Assembly: GCA_023014365.1 (NCBI GenBank)
Contig: JAEBUN010000013.1
Coordinates: 496,001 to 560,000, forward strand
Source of the DNA: Lepiota brunneoincarnata
Taxonomy: Eukaryota > Basidiomycota > Agaricomycetes > Agaricales > Agaricaceae
Direction: 5' to 3'
Length of the DNA: 64,000 nucleotides
The position numbers were made by a program, and so were the translations under genes. Positions 57,646 through 64,000 of this stretch are shown in pieces. Position 1 is the stretch's first letter, and every line of letters begins with the position of its first letter. The notes beneath the pieces are model-generated. The model saw only the letters and a program-made list of their open reading frames with translations. It was not told where the DNA came from and ran no database searches.

Positions 57646-59967
57646 CTAAAAACCCGAGTTAGACTGGGCAGGAGCCCGAGTTCTCACCATGGTGGGGATT
57701 GTGATAGTTTCTTGGGTATTAGGATCGAGGAGGGTGATGTGTGAGTCGCCGTTGGAGTAATGATGTGTCCGGGCCTGGGTCAGGGTAAGGAATGGTCGTC
57801 CTAGCAGCATTTCATAAGGTGCGTTCTCAAAGACCTGGACTTGGATATAAAAGATGCTGCTCCCTATACGAACAGGAAGGTCTCGCAGTAGGCCTAGAGT
57901 CAGTTCCTTGGTGGCGTTAGCAGACTCCATCATGATACTTTGATCCCTAAGGAGAGGCAAGCCTAGTTTCTCCCAAATATCGCGTCGGATTCCAATAACT
58001 TGTGATCCCTCATCCAGAATAGCCTCCACCATGACCTTTTCATCAAGTACCAGAGGAATTGTCCGAAGTTCTTCGACCGGATTGGCCACAATGAGGGGAT
58101 TTGAGGGAGGGGAGAGATGCTGATGGACAAATGAAGATGGGATTGTTCTGTCATCGTTTCCAGCATTTTCGAGCGAGGAAGTCGTAACTGAGAGTCCAGT
58201 GGGCACCCTGTGAGTGGTAACTTGGTCTTTGATATGTTTCCTGACCTCTGGAGCGATAGCAAAGAGCTCTCTCTGGGTGAGAGTGACTGGACCATCCAAA
58301 CTTCGTTGTATGACATTTTGGACTGTCTGGGGGTCCTCAATTGGTGCTGCGAATCGATATTGCTGATTTTGCGAATGGGAATCGGGTATGGGAGCATTGG
58401 GATGGAAAGGTTTCAAAGGGGGGTTCGTTTTCGAGGCAGGAGCATGTGGAACGATTACTGGAGCATTCTGGGAGGCACTGGGCCTGTTAGAGATGGGTTT
58501 GGGAATTGTTGGCGAGTTTTTGGCTCTTCCTACATTCCCTGTGCGCTTTTTGATCTCTTCCTGTCGTTTCATAGTGGCTAATGCAATCGCTTCAAGTCTA
58601 GCAAGCTCCTCCTCGTCCTGGGAGGCATGAGAAGTGGAATATGGCATGGTGGATGGTACAGGAGCATTTAACGAGCTGGGGTTGGTAGGTTGTGATGGAT
58701 AGACTTGCAGGATATTTGCTTGGGCTGTGGCAGTCAATGGTGAGCGGTTTCTATGCCAGTTATCGATCCTTTCCTTCATATTTCGACCAGGAGCGACCTG
58801 GGGCGAGGCCTGAGTGCCGTCAAGCATACAAACACGATTAGTGTTGTCCCGAATGCATAATCCACGACGGATGTAGTCATCAAGTCCAGGGCAGTGTCTG
58901 AACATATGCTCAGTGCTGGAACAGAAGCCACATGGCCAGGTCTGTCGGTTCTGCTGGGGATTTTGGTGGAATGAAGGCTGATATGGGGGCTGGGAGGTGT
59001 TACGGACAGGGCCAGCAAGTTTTCCAGCAAGACGGTTTAAAAACGCGTCAGAGGTCAAGATCTGTTCAATCGAGGACATGTCAAAGGTCTGGCGTGGTGA
59101 CGAAAGTGCAGGAGCAGCAGGGGGAAGGGAATATGGTGATACTGGTGATAAGGTAAAGGCATTTCCGGTCATCGTTCCTTCAAGCAGAAAGCGTGCTGCT
59201 TGCTCAACATCTGAGACATTCCAGGGCTCATCGATGGGATGCCTGGGGTCTTGGATACGTAGCTGGGTGCGGAGTTGCTGCCGGAATTCGATATGAAAAC
59301 CCCCAATGAAGAGCTTGTTGCATTCTCGTCGTGATATGAGGTCACGGTTGAGTAGCCAGGTCGATTTGGTGACGAATTCCCGATAATATTCACCAAATTG
59401 AAGACGGTCTCGCATAGGCATAGCAGCATGTCGTTCCACGAAGAGTTCGAAGTCTGTAATGTTATAACGTGCGTCATCTTCGGCTCCTGGATACATGGAC
59501 ATGATATCTAATTTGAAACGGACCCAGCTTCCACCCATGGCCGATGGTCGGCTCCTCCAGATGTCATAGTGTTGTCCATCTAGATAGCTGATAGTATGGG
59601 TAATCTGCTCCATATCGGTGAGTCCACATTCTCGAGCTAGCATTTCTACTTCCTCAAAGAATCGTCAGAGTGATTGTGGGTGTCCGTCAAATTTCGGAGC
59701 ATTTCGATCATAGCGAGAGGGCATATGGCGTATTTGGGGAGCATGGATAATGTATGGAGCTGGCTGGGGAAGGGGTGCTGGTGGGTTGGCTGGTGGGTTG
59801 GCTGGTGGGTTAGGGAAGTGAGCTGGACCAAAAGCTGGTGGCGGTACTCCAGGTCCAATATGGAAATGTTGAGGTTGGTATGCGGGGGGGCCATTTGCTG
59901 GTTGTTGGGGCACCTGAGGAGGATTTCCTGCTGGTGCGTTATCTGCTGGGATTTGTAATTCAGCCAT
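57646..59967 (-). CDS. Gag-protease of element C with one in-frame TGA
   Basis: A single frame from ATG 59967 (MAELQIPADNAPAG, Pro-rich head) to 57646, interrupted only by TGA at 59665-59667 (SL-stop-RFFEEVEML). After it come 665 codons: capsid-like MLARECGLTDMEQ and WVRFKLDIMSMYPG, zinc knuckle CGFCSSTEHMFRHC, a long Pro/Ser linker, and an aspartic protease-like VEAILDEGSQVIGI with MLLGRPFL (DEGS where D-[ST]-G is usual). The TGA is followed by C, a leaky context, but CGA-to-TGA decay is equally possible. Pol lies downstream in another frame after about 410 bases. Confidence 0.85.
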
Positions 59968-60005
59968 GAGCTTATTGAGATATCAAGTAACAATTTTAAA
60001 TTGAA

Positions 60006-60038
60006 ATGGTTTTGAAGCCCCTCGCGGTGGGCTCCAGT
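60006..60038 (-). other. Leader and candidate primer-binding site of element C
   Basis: Just inside the 5' LTR, in element orientation: ac then TGGAGCCCACCGCGAGGG. A TGG start within two bases of the LTR is the usual tRNA primer-binding position. Confidence 0.5.
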
Positions 60039-60752
60039 TGAAGAGAACTCGACTCTTCAGCACGTGAAAGGCGCCGAAACAAAACCGAAACACGATCGAA
60101 ACACGATCGAAACAGCGCTAACACGAACAAACAAAGGGGCGAGTGTGGTTGGCGGAACAACCACTGGGCTTCGAAAACCGGGAAAGATGAGATAATTGCG
60201 AGAGAGCGAGAGAGAGAGGGAGAATGAGACTGAGAGGGAGTTTTTGGGTCCTATATTGACTGCCGAGCTCATAAGTGAGCTCGGAACTTTATATACAAGT
60301 AAATTATTGTACTAGCTATGTTTTCTGTACCGAAACGGATCGAAAAATCGAGAGATAATTATACTAGAACAAATCTGGAGAATAAGGAACGTGAAACAGG
60401 AGAGATCGTGAAGTTTTCACGACTACGTTAACAGGGAAATGGGAAAACAGAATAGAAAAGATGAAAGGGGTGGTATGCGAGGCTCAGAGGAGTCTATATA
60501 TGGGGAGAAAACTTATGCTATGGTTCAAGTTCAGGGAAAGGAATAGAAAAGTAGTGAAAATTTATTTGTTAGGGAATGTAAGAGGTTTCGAGTGAAAGGG
60601 ATATGTCGCGAAATGATAACGGCTTTGTTCAGCTGGGCGCTCCGAGTTTCTTGATCCGAGTTTGGATTTCGGGTTCCGAGTTTGGGTTCCGAGTCCTACG
60701 AGAGGTGGCATAAGGCAGCCTTTGCAGGTGTAGCCGCTTGCCCACCTCTACA
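60039..60752 (-). repeat. 5' LTR of element C
   Basis: 714 bp, partner of 53105-53818; carries the same TATA-like box and gagctc palindrome. Confidence 0.9.
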
Positions 60753-60830
60753 CTACCACCAACTATCGGTTACGACAGATTATCGGTTTTGACCGCTATC
60801 GGTTATGACAGCTTCGACTGTATACAGTCT

Positions 60831-61940
60831 GGATAATTCTATTTGGAAACCCCGTTTCCAGGGTTTCCAAATAACTAATTAACAGTCAGAGACAGAGCGG
60901 CGACAGGGTCCTCCGTCCAGCACTTGACCCGGCCGTGATTAGCCCGGCGTCTAGTTCTGCTTGGCCTCGGATAGTGGCCGATCCTCGCAGTGGACTTTAC
61001 TGCTGTAATATACTACTACGAAGCCACCCCATGCTGAAATATACTCCATAGTATTGTGCTTACCACTTGCTCACGCGAAGATTCAGTCAGAATGCTTCTA
61101 GCAAGGTCAAGCCTTGGTTTTTGTAAATCATCTTGAATAGCTTCACACCATATCATAAAATGTACCAGAATTCCACTACAATGGCACCATGCAAGGCATA
61201 CATCGTACATCCCAAACTGCGGCCTTCACTGAGAATAATTCTCGGCTCTTAAGGTTGGTTAGGTAGCCGAAATCTCCCTTCCCGACGTTGCACAGCCAGG
61301 TTCAGCTCACTTGCACTATTTCTCCAATAAAACCCCTCACTCATCATACTTATGTAGAGGTGGTCATTACCTAAGTAGCCACTTGAATACCACGCATCAC
61401 CTCTCGTGCACTTGGTGATGAAACCGGACTGAACCTCAACAAATCTCGGATCAGGAATCCCGGAGCGCCTGTTATCATCATTACCCCCGGTGCCCAGCAC
61501 TCTACCCTGTTTTGACAACCTCCCCATTCCGCTTGTGACCTCACTCGTCGATGGATAAGGTTTTTTTTCATTGCATTTCCTTCCTCTCAGCAATCACAGA
61601 CTTGGGCTTTTCTGATTTTTCTATATCTCACACCATTTCTTTCACCTATCTCTCGTTTGCCCACTAGTCTCACATATACCGCTTTTTCTGAACAATCTCC
61701 CTCAGTCTTGAAGCCCTGTGATCACCCCACTGACCGCACTCGCACCTCTTATTTTGTTTCAATTTGTTTCGTTTCGACGGATAAAATAAGGTACAATAAG
61801 GGCTTCGGCATTACCTGCCTTTCGTAGACATTACCCTCCGGCACAGCCGAGAACGGAAAACCCGGAAACCGGGTTTCCAAATAAGGTATGCCGTAACTCT
61901 GTGGAAACCCCGGAAACTGGGTTTCCAAATAGAATTATCC
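60831..61940. mobile_element. hAT-like non-autonomous element
   Basis: Terminal inverted repeats ggataattctatttggaaa (left) and its complement (right, ending at 61940), with subterminal gggtttccaaata repeated at both ends. Flanked by tacagtct (60823-60830) and tacaggct (61942-61949), an 8-bp duplication with one mismatch, the hAT hallmark. The ~1.1-kb interior has no transposase; 61350 onwards begins TGTAGAGGTGG like an element C LTR and may be a diverged solo LTR. Confidence 0.6.
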
Positions 61941-61949
61941 ATACAGGCT

Positions 61950-62329
61950 ACTCATCTAGCTTCTACAAAAATCAACATCATGCTATTCCTATGAGTTGCG
62001 CCTCCGGCCCGTAAAAATGATGCAGATTACATTGTGATGTCCAACTTTGTACCTCTTTCATATCGAGTCCCGGCGCCCATCAAACCCCACACTGTTATTG
62101 CCCTTGCTTCCAGACAACTGGTCCTTTTCCCCACCCTCGGAAGAAGTTGACGGTTCCCGCCACAGGCTAGTCCCCCTTATATTCAGCGAGCTGAGAGCAG
62201 TCGAATCGAGACCTTCACGTACCACAGCGTGCTCTCAGACCCCTCTGGTTCAGCCCCGCTCCTTCCAGCCCCGAGGCGATCCGCTCATTCTGGGAATGGA
62301 ATTGAAGTAGAAGGTCAAGCGGCTGTATC
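61950..62329. other. Stretch with no recognised gene
   Basis: A plus frame at 62047-62310 has no recognised domain. Confidence 0.4.
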
Positions 62330-62900
62330 AATGGCTCTCTCATCATAACATCGCGAACGGCCTCTCCCTCAGGTGGGCCAGATCCAATGTCGATTCTGTA
62401 TCAGCATCCAGAGGGAGCTACGAGATTGTTGGCTCAGCAGACCGTGCTTGCCCCGATGCCGACGGGAAACCACCTAGTGCTTTGGTCAGTTTCCCCGAAC
62501 CCGAGGACCACTCTGTTGTGACCCAAGCTCCTTGCGTTCGGCTCCCATCATGCTGGCCGATAAGCAAGGGGCGCGCTACAAACCCGCCGCGCTCTAGGAT
62601 CTACGGATGAGGGAAAGCGGTAAAACGCTCTGATTTCAACATGACGAACCCGTTCAGCGACGTATTTCCTTTCGCCATACCCGTTCCCAGTGGCAAGCCT
62701 CACATGCTTGGCTACTCCTTCGGGGGGTATACCATGCCTCGTGTGAGTATCAGACAACTCCAACTTGAGATCTAAGTCGGGTAACCAAGGGGCGTGGATA
62801 ATAAAGACCGAAGAATCGCTGGAGCTAGGGGCCCATGGAAAGATGCCGTCGTCGTCCGTGCGATTGATTTTTTGTTCGGCAGGACCAAACTACACCTAGA
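62330..62900 (-). pseudogene. Reductase-domain relic of a third NRPS-like paralogue
   Basis: Minus strand: VFIIHAPWLPDLDLKLELS aligns with the VNIIIHTAWRLDFNLTLAS block of reductase 1. After an internal deletion comes GNGYGERKYVAERV (the YxxxK region). After the intron position, GAWVTTEWS and ALGGFP match GAWATTDWFP and ALDGFP. Frames change between blocks and most of the gene is missing. It shows that the reductase family extended across the site now occupied by the pogo-like element and element C. Confidence 0.7.
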
Positions 62901-64000
62901 ACATGCCTCTACTCCACATACATACGGCTTCGATGTGAGCCTTGAGATCCGAGAATGGACACTTCCTACCAAGGCAAAGACCCGACGCCAAGCTCGGCCT
63001 CCACCTCGCCCAGAACCCTCACAACACCCACAACTGACGGAACAGACACCCCTCCGCCCATGACCGGCCGTCCCCATCCACTCCGAAGTCGTTCCTGAGT
63101 CGACTGGGTTGGTGTTCCATTACCATCCTCGCTGAGTTCTCCTGAAAAGTTCACCGAAGCCACAAACCAATGTGATGATGCCTCTCAAGACCGCGTCTCC
63201 CTTCTGGAGGAGTAAGCCAAGCCCGTCCATATTGCATCCTGCCAAGATGCCCCAGCGCGTAGGGAAACTCAAGTGAGCCCCACCCTCGTGGTGGGGTTGC
63301 TGTAGTACAGAGGGACGGTTGAGGGAGTGCAATGAACTGTTTGATTAACTGTGAGCGTCAGAAGGTTCGATGGCAGATGGTCTCTGCCAATTCGAAATGT
63401 AGGAACGGGGCGTTTGCGAAAAGCGTCTAAACACTCCTTTGCTTGTTGCGGTATATAAACTGGGAAATAACCGACCAACATATTTTCCGCATTACGTGCT
63501 GGTAAAAATGATCGGATCTCTCGGGAAATCTAATAACTAACACTTGAGACCGGTGACATTAATATAAGGGCCCTGTGGAGGGTGCCTTAAACATTCCCAT
63601 ACATTCAAAATGTACTGACATACGTACACACCTCACAAACATTCCGTAACAAATGCAGAATATAAAAAAAGGAAAAAAAAAAACAAGTCCCGTGACTAGT
63701 TGTATGTACATACACCCTTTCTATTGTCGTTGACATCAGGGTGATTGATTGCCTATGATTTGGAAATCAAATATTAATCGACCAATTATTATTATATACC
63801 CACATCACCTCGCCTGGCTCATACTTCTTCCTCCCAGCCACCAAGCAAATCCTACCCCAACCCTCCCAACAGCTCATGTGTTATGGATCTCTGTATGCCA
63901 CACCTCACGAATTCATTCTGTCGCCCAGCTCGTTCATTCAAACTCTTTGTTAGTGCGAAGTTTCACTATGTTGGATGCACCTGTGAATACACAGCCAACT
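62901..64000. other. Right end, no gene recognised
   Basis: Short frames only. Some of 62900-63130 may be further decayed reductase sequence, but I could not align it. An A-rich tract lies at 63661-63685. Confidence 0.4.

Larger units (their letters stand above)
53105..60752 (-). mobile_element. Ty3/gypsy 'element C', nearly intact and young
   Basis: LTRs of 714 bp at both ends differ at about one site in my reading (c/t near 53253 versus 60187). Both sides carry a 4-bp duplication CTAC (53101-53104, 60753-60756). The interior, on the minus strand, encodes Gag-protease then Pol in a different frame. The near-identical LTRs imply very recent insertion into the pogo-like element, although Gag contains one TGA. 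Confidence 0.95.
52426..60820. mobile_element. pogo/Fot1-like DNA transposon, split by element C
   Basis: Starts CAGTCGAATCTCTCTTAACCG and ends with the inverted partner (cggttatgacagcttcgactg), flanked by TA on both sides (52424-52425 and 60821-60822). The word tatcggttacgacag is repeated in both subterminal regions. Without the 7.65-kb element C and its duplicated CTAC the element is only about 743 bp, so it is an internally deleted, non-autonomous copy. Confidence 0.75.

Noticed and set aside
1..64000. CRISPR arrays, rRNA genes or complete tRNA genes
   Set aside because: None seen; the only regularly spaced repeat is coding, and only isolated A/B-box fragments resemble tRNA.

Overview
The window looks like repeat-rich nuclear DNA of a filamentous basidiomycete. 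Short GT-AG introns of about 50-70 bp, chromodomain Ty3/gypsy elements, Tc1 and pogo-like DNA transposons, Agaricomycete-type adenylate-forming reductases and a 45-residue TPR array all point there. A Rhizoctonia/Ceratobasidium-like genome is my best guess; it is inference, not shown by any single sequence.

Layout. (1) 1-2169, minus: the N-terminal part of a TPR-array protein that runs off the left edge. (2) 3.1-8.2 kb: two diverged tandem copies of an unrecognised minus-strand gene; the right copy carries an inserted eIF2-alpha pseudogene fragment. (3) 8.2-34.45 kb: a nested transposon landscape. A gypsy relic abuts part of another retroelement; a Tc1 copy (11975-14232) follows; then one Ty3/gypsy insertion, 'element B' (14833-30757, LTRs and a TATAG target duplication). 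Inside B sits a ~10.9 kb head-to-head inverted repeat of two chromovirus 3' halves (18343-29208), whose right arm carries a second Tc1 copy. After it come LTR relics, including a solo LTR nested in a solo LTR. (4) 34.45-52 kb: a solo LTR, then host genes: a four-exon small gene with two SFEELR-like modules, the APC/C activator Cdh1, an aldo/keto reductase, a decayed Cys/Gly-rich gene, and two tandem adenylation-thiolation-reductase (NRPS-like) genes. (5) 52.4-62 kb: a pogo/Fot1-like element split by a young Ty3/gypsy 'element C' (714-bp LTRs differing at about one site), then an hAT-like non-autonomous element. (6) 62.3-62.9 kb: a relic of a third reductase copy, so the cluster once had at least three members; nothing else recognised to the end.

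How it fits together. Host genes lie in a ~16 kb island between transposon blocks. Cdh1 and the small gene next to it read cleanly. The TPR gene, the aldo/keto reductase and both NRPS-like genes each need one or two single-base corrections, nearly all +1 insertions, so either pseudogenisation or uncorrected assembly indels must be considered. Several transposon ORFs are broken by CGA-to-TGA changes, and the 8.2-14.8 kb and 30.8-34.4 kb blocks are visibly CpG-poor, consistent with methylation-linked or RIP-like CpG decay.

Most unusual points: the palindromic retroelement nested in another; an extra zinc-knuckle ORF two bases after the pol stop, overlapped by a second long frame; and the tandem reductase cluster. 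All coordinates were read by eye and may be off by one or two bases.
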